Shown here piece by piece: positions 10,373 to 24,671 of a stretch of 64,000 bases of DNA; position 1 is the stretch's first letter, and the number at the start of each line of letters is the position of its first letter. A program made the position numbers and the translations under genes. The notes below the pieces were generated by a model that was given only the letters and a program-made list of their open reading frames with translations, was not told where the DNA came from and searched no databases. This DNA comes from Mimachlamys varia (lineage: Eukaryota; Mollusca; Bivalvia; Pectinida; Pectinidae). The stretch spans positions 32,486,926-32,550,925 of the forward strand of contig OX392534.1 of assembly GCA_947623455.1 (NCBI GenBank). Reading direction: 5' to 3'.

Positions 10373-12700
10373 CTAGCGAGGGACGGGGTACCAGTAGTTG
10401 ATCTGACGCTGGATACACAATGGGAACAGCACCATGTGTTCCTCCTCAAATCGCTGACAGAACTTCCTCTCCCAGTACAGGTCATCCTGTGGCAGCTCTT
10501 TGGTCAGTACCACGGACAACTCGAGTCCGTAGTTAAACAGCATCAAGGCTTCGGACCGCTTGGCGAAGTTAGCTTTGTCCCTCTTACGACGTCCAGAAGG
10601 CTTCCAGAAAGACCTCCTTTTGACCTGACACGGGGCAGTACCGCAGTAACGGCAGAGGGAGGGACCTGTTCATGTACGAATGATATACGTGATACAACAG
10701 AGGGCAAAAGTAAAACTTAAAGATAAATAGTCAAAAATCACGTATACTCAATGTGAAATAATATGATACGTAATATATTTGCATGCCAATATCCTGCCGT
10801 CAAATGGGCAGGGCAATGTATAGTGTTGCCATTGACCGTCATTTCGTATTCCGTCATAGTTACGTTTCCGCTCATTCATTCTTTAATGGATAGAGATATT
10901 GAACTGTATTTTGATACATAAAGATGGGATACAGGTGATCAGGTTTTTATTTGGTGAAGGTCCGTTCATTTTTTCAGATTTATGTCCCTAATTAACCCAT
11001 AGAATTCTAATGGATTTTCACAAAAATGATGTGACCTAAATTGCGGAGCCTTGTGGAACTCCTGTGAAATTTCACGGAAAATAGTATGATCAAACTGTGC
11101 GTAACCTCTAGACTTTTCAGTCTTTTGTTTCATACATTTAGGTCACATGTGCTCATAACTACATCAGGTTCATCAGCAACACTTTGGCTTCCATGACAGA
11201 TTTTAACAGATTAATACAAAATGGTACACTTGTGTTCAGTAAACAACTGGCTTATATCTGCACTTCTACACAACAACAGTGACAATACTATGTCGTTTTG
11301 TTTGTTTCCATATGCATGGACTTTGGATTAAGAAGAAAACATTCTAAACCTCATTCTGTGTGTTTTTAGACATCAGCATTGGTCAATTAGTACGAAACAG
11401 TAGCGTGAAAAGTTACAAAAATATATATTACAAATCCAAAAGCCAGAGATACTAGAAACCTTCATACGTTTTTTAAATTGTCTCTCAGGTCATTCGTGTC
11501 ACACTGCTACGTGTTTTGTTGTTTTGTTTTATTTTCTAATGTTTAACTTTAAAGTTAAAGTCACAACAATGAAACTGTAACAATATAACTGCAATCATCA
11601 ATGTTACTTACGATTCCACCATTGGCGGACAATAGAAATCATGTCTGACCATCTCTGTTTGGCGCTCCCGGTAACCAACGGCGAATAGGCCAACAGGAGA
11701 GTTAGAACTACACAGAGGAGGGTGCAGAATACCTCATTTCCAATACGCTAAAATAAAGAGAAACTGAATTATTCCCTGGACATGGTACTAAACTTATTTA
11801 AGTAGGGCACAGTAGTAGTTGATTGGATCAAAATAATTTAGTGATGCGGTTAAAATAGGGGCGATAAACGCAATAAGAAATTTCGGCCACAAAGAATTCA
11901 AAAATATTCAGCAACGAATTTCAAATATTCACAAAACATACATTACAACTAGAACATGAATCCTTACCCAAACAAGATCAGCAGATGTTGGACACACTTT
12001 CTCGACTTCTGTTGCGGTGAAATACTGGAACAATCTTTTAGTATATCCAGGATCCGGCTCCACGCTAAACAGAAAAGAAAGTTTCAGGACTCACAAAACG
12101 AAATCAGCCTATCACGAAGTGTTTCATACGTTTGTAGTCCCTACCGAAAATTTGTTCCGGCTAAGTACAGTGATTCTGAATAATCTAAATAGGTAATTGT
12201 TGACATATTCTGCATTGCATGAAATCTATATATATTTAACTTTACAAAAATGTATACTTTTGGTAGATTTTGATATGTGATGGCGGATTGATATGGGGTC
12301 AAAAGTCAGAGGGTGTTCCCGTTCCATTTCACTGGATTGACATGCAAATTTGCGGTTGTCCGAAGCAGACGCCCGTAGCGAGCTAAAATGCCATTTGAAG
12401 TCTTTGCCGTGTTATGTATCTGTGAATCTAGGCAATTGTCACTATTGCTGAACTTCAAATATTAAAATTATTAGCTCTAAAGATTAGTAATAACATATAG
12501 TAAATTATTTTGTTGTGTGAGTATTTAAACGATAACGTTTTCAAAAACTAGAAAACATGCACATGTACGTTAGAAAAACACCCTAAAACAAACAGAACAG
12601 AATATGTCCAAATTTACCACGTAAGGTCCCGGTATACAGCAGGACCTCGGTGCATCATACCCAACATTACCACGTATATCAAGAATAACCTGATATCCAT
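10373..12700 (-). CDS. Four-exon gene, copy 3
   Basis: Exons in coding order: 12700-12618, 12064-11968, 11747-11612, 10665-10373. The coding sequence matches copies 1 and 2. The first donor is GTAAAT, as in copies 1 and 5, so intron 1 may be spliced less efficiently than in even-numbered copies. Confidence 0.82.
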
Positions 12701-12797
12701 TGTGGTAATCCGAGAATTAATATAAAAAGTAAAAATTAGGGGAGAGACTGATCATCTCCGCCTTTGTCGATTGCTAAGCAGCTAAGCAACAAGTATG

Positions 12798-12840
12798 TGA
12801 CGTCACAAATGGTTTCTCTGCCCTACCTATCATGACGTCA
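12798..12840 (-). promoter_or_regulatory. Paired CRE sites, copy 3
   Basis: TGACGTCA at 12798-12805 and 12833-12840. Confidence 0.6.
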
Positions 12841-12846
12841 TGTAAT

Positions 12847-13370
12847 TGTAGCGGATCCAGACCGGGTCAATCGTCGGCGACCGAATAGCTCAGTTGTTGG
12901 GCGTCCGTCTGGAGTTCGGAAGGTCCCGGGTTTGAACCCCGGTCTGGCCGTGCAGTTTTCCTCTCCTGTTAAGTTTGGCGCCCAACGAAATATACCCACA
13001 TACAGAAGGTGGTAAAGAGTCTCGTGTGTGTCTTCGGGGTCAAAGATTTTATTAAAGGGTGGGGGGAATGTAGCGGATCTAGACCACAGGGGCTAGGCTA
13101 CCCTCCCCCCCCCCAAAAAAAAAAACAAACCCCCACTATATATCTGTGACACTCCCTTGTCACAGATATAGGCTAGTAGTGGGAGGGTTTATTTCGAGAG
13201 AGGTAAAATAATTATCTGACAATCATTTCATAGTGACATAGGTCTGTGCCAAGCCCCTGTGGTCTAGACCAGGTCAATCGTCGGCGACCAGATAGCTGAT
13301 TATTGGTTGAACGTCCGTCTAGAGTTTGGAAGGTCCCGGGTTCGAACGTGCATTTTCTCTCTCCTGTTAC
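12847..13370. mobile_element. SINE-MITE-SINE block, unit 3
   Basis: Same structure; homopolymer tract C10 A11, the shortest. Confidence 0.75.
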
Positions 13371-13637
13371 ATAATATGTTTTTTGTCAATAGCACCGTCG
13401 TGACATCTAGCGGTTTCGTTAGGAATGATATTTGTGACACAGGGGCATGAGAATTCGCTATAGATGTCTGCGGGCTTCAGTTTTTTTTTATCTCTAATTG
13501 GTTAACATTGCTCAAGCAGGTGTGTTCCGAGAGAGAAATCTTCGAAAAGAGAACTGTGTTCACGTAACATACCGTACATGTTTTCGAGAGACGTCATGAC
13601 GGTATGTCTAGCAAGAAGGCTTATAAACGACCAAAAT

Positions 13638-14260
13638 CATGTGTCGTTACAGCGAACGGCATGTCCATACCAAAGCATGTGTCGTTACAGTGAAAGGCAT
13701 ATCCCTACCTAATCATGTATCGTTACAGCGAACGGCATGTCCCTACCAAATCATGTGTCGTTACAGCGAACGGCATGTCACTACCAAATTATGTGTCGTT
13801 ACAGCATGTCCCTGCCAAATCATGTGTCGTTACAGCGAACGGCATGTCCCTACCAAATCATGTGTCGTTACAGCTAACGGTATGTCCCTACCAAATCATG
13901 TGTCGTTACAGCGACGGCATGTCCCTACCAAATCATGTGTCGTTACAGCTAACGGTATGTCCCTGCCAAAGCATGTGTCGTTACAGTGAACGGCATGTCC
14001 CTACCAAATCATGTGTCGTTACAGCTAACGGTATGTCCCTACCAAATCATGTGTCGTTACAGCGAACGACATGTCCCTACCAAATCATGTGTCGTTACAG
14101 CATGTCCCTGCCAAATCATGTGTCGTTACAGCGAACGGCATGTCCCTACCAAATCATGTGTCGTTACAGTGAACGGCATGTCCCAACCAAATCATGTGTC
14201 GTTACAGTGAACGGCATGTCCCTACCAAATCATGTGTCGTTACATGTACAGTGAACGGCC
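13638..14260. repeat. 38-bp satellite, unit 3
   Basis: Same 17-copy order as unit 1. Confidence 0.95.
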
Positions 14261-14325
14261 ATTAGGCAATGAAACATCTTGTAAATCTATCGTGGTATCA
14301 TGTACCCAAAATGATGCACGTGGAA

Positions 14326-14746
14326 ATCCGACCAATGTAATACGTCATTAAGGTGTCGGACTAGACAGGTAAATCCGTCTAATATAATGTTTCATTAAGG
14401 TGTCGGACTAAACAGGTTAATGCGACCAATGTAATGTTTCACTAAGGTGTCGGACTAGACAGGTACACCCGACCAATGTAATGTTTCATTAAGGTGTCGG
14501 ACTAGACAGGTAAATCCAACCAATGTAATGTTTCACTAAGGTGTCGGACTAGACAGGTAAATCCAACCACTATAATGTTTCACTAAGGTATCGGACTAGA
14601 CAGGTAAACCCGACCAATATAATGTTTCACTAAGGCGTCCGATTAGACAGGTAAATCCGACCAATGTAATGTTTCACTAAGGAATCGGACTAGACAGGTA
14701 AACCCGACCAATGTAATGTTTCACTTAGGTGTCGGACAAGACAGGT
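14326..14746. repeat. 47-bp minisatellite, unit 4
   Basis: Nine copies in the same variant order as unit 1. Confidence 0.95.
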
Positions 14747-15134
14747 TTCACTTTGTATTTTGTCCTGTCATACACCGTAATATATCCATTAACAAAAGCA
14801 GTAATTCGACACGAAAATAACATATAAACTGTATTTAATATAAATAAATACATCAAGCGACAAACAAATTTTCCAACGACCACTAATGGTGAAAGATTTC
14901 ATCACACCACAATGAAATGAATCACACAAACTGATGACGTCACACCCATCTCCATGTTCGACTATCATCGGCATTCTTCTCGACCAATCTGCAAAGAACA
15001 AAGTAAATATACATTTTACAAACTTTAAATTAGAAGTTATACGTTATCTATTGGAATTCTTACAGTATTTATATTTATGTATGTCATTTTGAACTTATAA
15101 CCGTACATTTCAAAGACGAGCTACATGTACCTAC

Positions 15135-17462
15135 CTAGCGAGGGACGGGGTACCAGTAGTTGATCTGACGCTGGATACACAATGGGAACAGCACCATGTG
15201 TTCCTCCTCAAATCGCTGACAGAACTTCCTCTCCCAGTACAGGTCATCCTGTGGCAGCTCTTTGGTCAGTACCACGGACAACTCGAGTCCGTAGTTAAAC
15301 AGCATCAAGGCTTCGGACCGCTTGGCGAAGTTAGCTTTGTCCCTCTTACGACGTCCAGAAGGCTTCCAGAAAGACCTCCTTTTGACCTGACACGGGGCAG
15401 TACCGCAGTAACGGCAGAGGGAGGGACCTGTTCATGTACGAATGATATACGTGATACAACAGAGGGCAAAAGTAAAACTTAAAGATAAATAGTCAAAAAT
15501 CACGTATACTCAATGTGAAATAATATGATACGTAATATATTTGCATGCCAATATCCTGCCGTCAAATGGGCAGGGCAATGTATAGTGTTGCCATTGACCG
15601 TCATTTCGTATTCCGTCATAGTTACGTTTCCGCTCATTCATTCTTTAATGGATAGAGATATTGAACTGTATTTTGATACATAAAGATGGGATACAGGTGA
15701 TCAGGTTTTTATTTGGTGAAGGTCCGTTCATTTTTTCAGATTTATGTCCCTAATTAACCCATAGAATTCTAATGGATTTTCACAAAAATGATGTGACCTA
15801 AATTGCGGAGCCTTGTGGAACTCCTGTGAAATTTCACGGAAAATAGTATGATCAAACTGTGCGTAACCTCTAGACTTTTCAGTCTTTTGTTTCATACATT
15901 TAGGTCACATGTGCTCATAACTACATCAGGTTCATCAGCAACACTTTGGCTTCCATGACAGATTTTAACAGATTAATACAAAATGGTACACTTGTGTTCA
16001 GTAAACAACTGGCTTATATCTGCACTTCTACACAACAACAGTGACAATACTATGTCGTTTTGTTTGTTTCCATATGCATGGACTTTGGATTAAGAAGAAA
16101 ACATTCTAAACCTCATTCTGTGTGTTTTTAGACATCAGCATTGGTCAATTAGTACGAAACAGTAGCGTGAAAAGTTACAAAAATATATATTACAAATCCA
16201 AAAGCCAGAGATACTAGAAACCTTCATACGTTTTTTAAATTGTCTCTCAGGTCATTCGTGTCACACTGCTACGTGTTTTGTTGTTTTGTTTTATTTTCTA
16301 ATGTTTAACTTTAAAGTTAAAGTCACAACAATGAAACTGTAACAATATAACTGCAATCATCAATGTTACTTACGATTCCACCATTGGCGGACAATAGAAA
16401 TCATGTCTGACCATCTCTGTTTGGCGCTCCCGGTAACCAACGGCGAATAGGCCAACAGGAGAGTTAGAACTACACAGAGGAGGGTGCAGAATACCTCATT
16501 TCCAATACGCTAAAATAAAGAGAAACTGAATTATTCCCTGGACATGGTACTAAACTTATTTAAGTAGGGCACAGTAGTAGTTGATTGGATCAAAATAATT
16601 TAGTGATGCGATTAAAATAGGGGCGATAAACGCAATAAGAAATTTCGGCCACAAAGAATTCAAAAATATTCAGCAACGAATTTCAAATATTCACAAAACA
16701 TACATTACAACTAGAACATGAATCCTTACCCAAACAAGATCAGCAGATGTTGGACACACTTTCTCGACTTCTGTTGCGGTGAAATACTGGAACAATCTTT
16801 TAGTATATCCAGGATCCGGCTCCACGCTAAACAGAAAAGAAAGTTTCAGGACTCACAAAACGAAATCAGCCTATCACGAAGTGTTTCATACGTTTGTAGT
16901 CCCTACCGAAAATTTGTTCCGGCTAAGTACAGTGATTCTGAATAATCTAAATAGGTAATTGTTGACATATTCTGCATTGCATGAAATCTATATATATTTA
17001 ACTTTACAAAAATGTATACTTTTGGTAGATTTTGATATGTGATGGCGGATTGATATGGGGTCAAAAGTCAGAGGGTGTTCCCGTTCCATTTCACTGGATT
17101 GACATGCAAATTTGCGGTTGTCCGAAGCAGACGCCCGTAGCGAGCTAAAATGCCATTTGAAGTCTTTGCCGTGTTATGTATCTGTGAATCTAGGCAATTG
17201 TCACTATTGCTGAACTTCAAATATTAAAATTATTAGCTCTAAAGATTAGTAATAACATATAGTAAATTATTTTGTTGTGTGAGTATTTAAACGATAACGT
17301 TTTCAAAAACTAGAAAACATGCACATGTACGTTAGAAAAACACCCTAAAACAAACAGAACAGAATATGTCCAAACTTACCACGTAAGGTCCCGGTATACA
17401 GCAGGACCTCGGTGCATCATACCCAACATTACCACGTATATCAAGAATAACCTGATATCCAT
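15135..17462 (-). CDS. Four-exon gene, copy 4
   Basis: Exons in coding order: 17462-17380, 16826-16730, 16509-16374, 15427-15135. First donor is GTAAGT. No coding difference from copy 2 was seen. Confidence 0.82.
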
Positions 17463-17559
17463 TGTGGTAATCCGAGAATTAATATAAAAAGTAAAAATTA
17501 GGGGAGAGACTGATCATCTCCGCCTTTGTCGATTGCTAAGCAGCTAAGCAACAAGTATG

Positions 17560-17602
17560 TGACGTCACAAATGGTTTCTCTGCCCTACCTATCATGACGT
17601 CA
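17560..17602 (-). promoter_or_regulatory. Paired CRE sites, copy 4
   Basis: TGACGTCA at 17560-17567 and 17595-17602. Confidence 0.6.
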
Positions 17603-17608
17603 TGTAAT

Positions 17609-18134
17609 TGTAGCGGATCCAGACCGGGTCAATCGTCGGCGACCGAATAGCTCAGTTGTTGGGCGTCCGTCTGGAGTTCGGAAGGTCCCGGGTTTGAACC
17701 CCGGTCTGGCCGTGCAGTTTTCCTCTCCTGTTAAGTTTGGCGCCCAACGAAATATACCCACATACAGAAGGTGGTAAAGAGTCTCGTGTGTGTCTTCGGG
17801 GTCAAAGATTTTATTAAAGGGTGGGGGGAATGTAGCGGATCTAGACCACAGGGGCTAGGCTACCCTCCCCCCCCCCCCCAAAAAAAAAACAAACCCCCAC
17901 TATATATCTGTGACACTCCCTTGTCACAGATATAGGCTAGTAGTGGGAGGGTTTATTTCGAGAGAGGTAAAATAATTATCTGACAATCATTTCATAGTGA
18001 CATAGGTCTGTGCCAAGCCCCTGTGGTCTAGACCAGGTCAATCGTCGGCGACCAGATAGCTGATTATTGGTTGAACGTCCGTCTAGAGTTTGGAAGGTCC
18101 CGGGTTCGAACATGCATTTTCTCTCTCCTGTTAC
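17609..18134. mobile_element. SINE-MITE-SINE block, unit 4
   Basis: Same structure; tract C13 A10. SINE 2 shares with unit 1 the variant CGAACATGC, where other units have CGAACGTGC. Confidence 0.75.
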
Positions 18135-18401
18135 ATAATATGTTTTTTGTCAATAGCACCGTCGTGACATCTAGCGGTTTCGTTAGGAATGATATTTGTG
18201 ACACAGGGGCATGAGAATTCGCTATAGATGTCTGCGGGCTTCAGTTTTTTTTTATCTCTAATTGGTTAACATTGCTCAAGCAGGTGTGTTCCGAGAGAGA
18301 AATCTTCGAAAAGAGAACTGTGTTCACGTAACATACCGTACATGTTTTCGAGAGACGTCATGACGGTATGTCTAGCAAGAAGGCTTATAAACGACCAAAA
18401 T

Positions 18402-19024
18402 CATGTGTCGTTACAGCGAACGGCATGTCCATACCAAAGCATGTGTCGTTACAGTGAAAGGCATATCCCTACCTAATCATGTATCGTTACAGCGAACGGC
18501 ATGTCCCTACCAAATCATGTGTCGTTACAGCGAACGGCATGTCACTACCAAATTATGTGTCGTTACAGCATGTCCCTGCCAAATCATGTGTCGTTACAGC
18601 GAACGGCATGTCCCTACCAAATCATGTGTCGTTACAGCTAACGGTATGTCCCTACCAAATCATGTGTCGTTACAGCGACGGCATGTCCCTACCAAATCAT
18701 GTGTCGTTACAGCTAACGGTATGTCCCTGCCAAAGCATGTGTCGTTACAGTGAACGGCATGTCCCTACCAAATCATGTGTCGTTACAGCTAACGGTATGT
18801 CCCTACCAAATCATGTGTCGTTACAGCGAACGACATGTCCCTACCAAATCATGTGTCGTTACAGCATGTCCCTGCCAAATCATGTGTCGTTACAGCGAAC
18901 GGCATGTCCCTACCAAATCATGTGTCGTTACAGTGAACGGCATGTCCCAACCAAATCATGTGTCGTTACAGTGAACGGCATGTCCCTACCAAATCATGTG
19001 TCGTTACATGTACAGTGAACGGCC
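18402..19024. repeat. 38-bp satellite, unit 4
   Basis: Same 17-copy order as unit 1. Confidence 0.95.
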
Positions 19025-19089
19025 ATTAGGCAATGAAACATCTTGTAAATCTATCGTGGTATCATGTACCCAAAATGATGCACGTGGAA

Positions 19090-19510
19090 ATCCGACCAAT
19101 GTAATACGTCATTAAGGTGTCGGACTAGACAGGTAAATCCGTCTAATATAATGTTTCATTAAGGTGTCGGACTAAACAGGTTAATGCGACCAATGTAATG
19201 TTTCACTAAGGTGTCGGACTAGACAGGTACACCCGACCAATGTAATGTTTCATTAAGGTGTCGGACTAGACAGGTAAATCCAACCAATGTAATGTTTCAC
19301 TAAGGTGTCGGACTAGACAGGTAAATCCAACCACTATAATGTTTCACTAAGGTATCGGACTAGACAGGTAAACCCGACCAATATAATGTTTCACTAAGGC
19401 GTCCGATTAGACAGGTAAATCCGACCAATGTAATGTTTCACTAAGGAATCGGACTAGACAGGTAAACCCGACCAATGTAATGTTTCACTTAGGTGTCGGA
19501 CAAGACAGGT
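19090..19510. repeat. 47-bp minisatellite, unit 5
   Basis: Nine copies in the same variant order as unit 1. Confidence 0.95.
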
Positions 19511-19898
19511 TTCACTTTGTATTTTGTCCTGTCATACACCGTAATATATCCATTAACAAAAGCAGTAATTCGACACGAAAATAACATATAAACTGTATTT
19601 AATATAAATAAATACATCAAGCGACAAACAAATTTTCCAACGACCACTAATGGTGAAAGATTTCATCACACCACAATGAAATGAATCACACAAACTGATG
19701 ACGTCACACCCATCTCCATGTTCGACTATCATCGGCATTCTTCTCGACCAATCTGCAAAGAACAAAGTAAATATACATTTTACAAACTTTAAATTAGAAG
19801 TTATACGTTATCTATTGGAATTCTTACAGTATTTATATTTATGTATGTCATTTTGAACTTATAACCGTACATTTCAAAGACGAGCTACATGTACCTAC

Positions 19899-22226
19899 CT
19901 AGCGAGGGACGGGGTACCAGTAGTTGATCTGACGCTGGATACACAATGGGAACAGCACCATGTGTTCCTCCTCAAATCGCTGACAGAACTTCCTCTCCCA
20001 GTACAGGTCATCCTGTGGCAGCTCTTTGGTCAGTACCACGGACAACTCGAGTCCGTAGTTAAACAGCATCAAGGCTTCGGACCGCTTGGCGAAGTTAGCT
20101 TTGTCCCTCTTACGACGTCCAGAAGGCTTCCAGAAAGACCTCCTTTTGACCTGACACGGGGCAGTACCGCAGTAACGGCAGAGGGAGGGACCTGTTCATG
20201 TACGAATGATATACGTGATACAACAGAGGGCAAAAGTAAAACTTAAAGATAAATAGTCAAAAATCACGTATACTCAATGTGAAATAATATGATACGTAAT
20301 ATATTTGCATGCCAATATCCTGCCGTCAAATGGGCAGGGCAATGTATAGTGTTGCCATTGACCGTCATTTCGTATTCCGTCATAGTTACGTTTCCGCTCA
20401 TTCATTCTTTAATGGATAGAGATATTGAACTGTATTTTGATACATAAAGATGGGATACAGGTGATCAGGTTTTTATTTGGTGAAGGTCCGTTCATTTTTT
20501 CAGATTTATGTCCCTAATTAACCCATAGAATTCTAATGGATTTTCACAAAAATGATGTGACCTAAATTGCGGAGCCTTGTGGAACTCCTGTGAAATTTCA
20601 CGGAAAATAGTATGATCAAACTGTGCGTAACCTCTAGACTTTTCAGTCTTTTGTTTCATACATTTAGGTCACATGTGCTCATAACTACATCAGGTTCATC
20701 AGCAACACTTTGGCTTCCATGACAGATTTTAACAGATTAATACAAAATGGTACACTTGTGTTCAGTAAACAACTGGCTTATATCTGCACTTCTACACAAC
20801 AACAGTGACAATACTATGTCGTTTTGTTTGTTTCCATATGCATGGACTTTGGATTAAGAAGAAAACATTCTAAACCTCATTCTGTGTGTTTTTAGACATC
20901 AGCATTGGTCAATTAGTACGAAACAGTAGCGTGAAAAGTTACAAAAATATATATTACAAATCCAAAAGCCAGAGATACTAGAAACCTTCATACGTTTTTT
21001 AAATTGTCTCTCAGGTCATTCGTGTCACACTGCTACGTGTTTTGTTGTTTTGTTTTATTTTCTAATGTTTAACTTTAAAGTTAAAGTCACAACAATGAAA
21101 CTGTAACAATATAACTGCAATCATCAATGTTACTTACGATTCCACCATTGGCGGACAATAGAAATCATGTCTGACCATCTCTGTTTGGCGCTCCCGGTAA
21201 CCAACGGCGAATAGGCCAACAGGAGAGTTAGAACTACACAGAGGAGGGTGCAGAATACCTCATTTCCAATACGCTAAAATAAAGAGAAACTGAATTATTC
21301 CCTGGACATGGTACTAAACTTATTTAAGTAGGGCACAGTAGTAGTTGATTGGATCAAAATAATTTAGTGATGCGGTTAAAATAGGGGCGATAAACGCAAT
21401 AAGAAATTTCGGCCACAAAGAATTCAAAAATATTCAGCAACGAATTTCAAATATTCACAAAACATACATTACAACTAGAACATGAATCCTTACCCAAACA
21501 AGATCAGCAGATGTTGGACACACTTTCTCGACTTCTGTTGCGGTGAAATACTGGAACAATCTTTTAGTATATCCAGGATCCGGCTCCACGCTAAACACAA
21601 AAGAAAGTTTCAGGACTCACAAAACGAAATCAGCCTATCACGAAGTGTTTCATACGTTTGTAGTCCCTACCGAAAATTTGTTCCGGCTAAGTACAGTGAT
21701 TCTGAATAATCTAAATAGGTAATTGTTGACATATTCTGCATTGCATGAAATCTATATATATTTAACTTTACAAAAATGTATACTTTTGGTAGATTTTGAT
21801 ATGTGATGGCGGATTGATATGGGGTCAAAAGTCAGAGGGTGTTCCCGTTCCATTTCACTGGATTGACATGCAAATTTGCGGTTGTCCGAAGCAGACGCCC
21901 GTAGCGAGCTAAAATGCCATTTGAAGTCTTTGCCGTGTTATGTATCTGTGAATCTAGGCAATTGTCACTATTGCTGAACTTCAAATATTAAAATTATTAG
22001 CTCTAAAGATTAGTAATAACATATAGTAAATTATTTTGTTGTGTGAGTATTTAAACGATAACGTTTTCAAAAACTAGAAAACATGCACATGTACGTTAGA
22101 AAAACACCCTAAAACAAACAGAACAGAATATGTCCAAATTTACCACGTAAGGTCCCGGTATACAGCAGGACCTCGGTGCATCATACCCAACATTACCACG
22201 TATATCAAGAATAACCTGATATCCAT
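19899..22226 (-). CDS. Four-exon gene, copy 5
   Basis: Exons in coding order: 22226-22144, 21590-21494, 21273-21138, 20191-19899. It shares with copy 1 both the GTAAAT first donor and the G-containing polypyrimidine tract before exon 2, which marks copies 1 and 5 as close relatives although they lie four units apart. Confidence 0.82.
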
Positions 22227-22323
22227 TGTGGTAATCCGAGAATTAATATAAAAAGTAAAAATTAGGGGAGAGACTGATCATCTCCGCCTTTGTCGATTGC
22301 TAAGCAGCTAAGCAACAAGTATG

Positions 22324-22366
22324 TGACGTCACAAATGGTTTCTCTGCCCTACCTATCATGACGTCA
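22324..22366 (-). promoter_or_regulatory. Paired CRE sites, copy 5
   Basis: TGACGTCA at 22324-22331 and 22359-22366. Confidence 0.6.
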
Positions 22367-22372
22367 TGTAAT

Positions 22373-22629
22373 TGTAGCGGATCCAGACCGGGTCAATCGT
22401 CGGCGACCGAATAGCTCAGTTGTTGGGCGTCCGTCTGGAGTTCGGAAGGTCCCGGGTTTGAACCCCGGTCTGGCCGTGCAGTTTTCCTCTCCTGTTAAGT
22501 TTGGCGCCCAACGAAATATACCCACATACAGAAGGTGGTAAAGAGTCTCGTGTGTGTCTTCGGGGTCAAAGATTTTATTAAAGGGTGGGGGGAATGTAGC
22601 GGATCTAGACCACAGGGGCTAGGCTACCC

Positions 22630-22666
<37 letters not shown>

Positions 22667-22907
22667 CCCCCACTATATATCTGTGACACTCCCTTGTCAC
22701 AGATATAGGCTAGTAGTGGGAGGGTTTATTTCGAGAGAGGTAAAATAATTATCTGACAATCATTTCATAGTGACATAGGTCTGTGCCAAGCCCCTGTGGT
22801 CTAGACCAGGTCAATCGTCGGCGACCAGATAGCTGATTATTGGTTGAACGTCCGTCTAGAGTTTGGAAGGTCCCGGGTTCGAACGTGCATTTTCTCTCTC
22901 CTGTTAC
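22373..22907. mobile_element. SINE-MITE-SINE block, unit 5
   Basis: Same structure; tract C21 A11. Confidence 0.75.
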
Positions 22908-23174
22908 ATAATATGTTTTTTGTCAATAGCACCGTCGTGACATCTAGCGGTTTCGTTAGGAATGATATTTGTGACACAGGGGCATGAGAATTCGCTATAG
23001 ATGTCTGCGGGCTTCAGTTTTTTTTTATCTCTAATTGGTTAACATTGCTCAAGCAGGTGTGTTCCGAGAGAGAAATCTTCGAAAAGAGAACTGTGTTCAC
23101 GTAACATACCGTACATGTTTTCGAGAGACGTCATGACGGTATGTCTAGCAAGAAGGCTTATAAACGACCAAAAT

Positions 23175-23797
23175 CATGTGTCGTTACAGCGAACGGCATG
23201 TCCATACCAAAGCATGTGTCGTTACAGTGAAAGGCATATCCCTACCTAATCATGTATCGTTACAGCGAACGGCATGTCCCTACCAAATCATGTGTCGTTA
23301 CAGCGAACGGCATGTCACTACCAAATTATGTGTCGTTACAGCATGTCCCTGCCAAATCATGTGTCGTTACAGCGAACGGCATGTCCCTACCAAATCATGT
23401 GTCGTTACAGCTAACGGTATGTCCCTACCAAATCATGTGTCGTTACAGCGACGGCATGTCCCTACCAAATCATGTGTCGTTACAGCTAACGGTATGTCCC
23501 TGCCAAAGCATGTGTCGTTACAGTGAACGGCATGTCCCTACCAAATCATGTGTCGTTACAGCTAACGGTATGTCCCTACCAAATCATGTGTCGTTACAGC
23601 GAACGACATGTCCCTACCAAATCATGTGTCGTTACAGCATGTCCCTGCCAAATCATGTGTCGTTACAGCGAACGGCATGTCCCTACCAAATCATGTGTCG
23701 TTACAGTGAACGGCATGTCCCAACCAAATCATGTGTCGTTACAGTGAACGGCATGTCCCTACCAAATCATGTGTCGTTACATGTACAGTGAACGGCC
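23175..23797. repeat. 38-bp satellite, unit 5
   Basis: Same 17-copy order as unit 1. Confidence 0.95.
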
Positions 23798-23862
23798 ATT
23801 AGGCAATGAAACATCTTGTAAATCTATCGTGGTATCATGTACCCAAAATGATGCACGTGGAA

Positions 23863-24283
23863 ATCCGACCAATGTAATACGTCATTAAGGTGTCGGACTA
23901 GACAGGTAAATCCGTCTAATATAATGTTTCATTAAGGTGTCGGACTAAACAGGTTAATGCGACCAATGTAATGTTTCACTAAGGTGTCGGACTAGACAGG
24001 TACACCCGACCAATGTAATGTTTCATTAAGGTGTCGGACTAGACAGGTAAATCCAACCAATGTAATGTTTCACTAAGGTGTCGGACTAGACAGGTAAATC
24101 CAACCACTATAATGTTTCACTAAGGTATCGGACTAGACAGGTAAACCCGACCAATATAATGTTTCACTAAGGCGTCCGATTAGACAGGTAAATCCGACCA
24201 ATGTAATGTTTCACTAAGGAATCGGACTAGACAGGTAAACCCGACCAATGTAATGTTTCACTTAGGTGTCGGACAAGACAGGT
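23863..24283. repeat. 47-bp minisatellite, unit 6
   Basis: Nine copies in the same variant order as unit 1. Confidence 0.95.
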
Positions 24284-24671
24284 TTCACTTTGTATTTTGT
24301 CCTGTCATACACCGTAATATATCCATTAACAAAAGCAGTAATTCGACACGAAAATAACATATAAACTGTATTTAATATAAATAAATACATCAAGCGACAA
24401 ACAAATTTTCCAACGACCACTAATGGTGAAAGATTTCATCACACCACAATGAAATGAATCACACAAACTGATGACGTCACACCCATCTCCATGTTCGACT
24501 ATCATCGGCATTCTTCTCGACCAATCTGCAAAGAACAAAGTAAATATACATTTTACAAACTTTAAATTAGAAGTTATACGTTATCTATTGGAATTCTTAC
24601 AGTATTTATATTTATGTATGTCATTTTGAACTTATAACCGTACATTTCAAAGACGAGCTACATGTACCTAC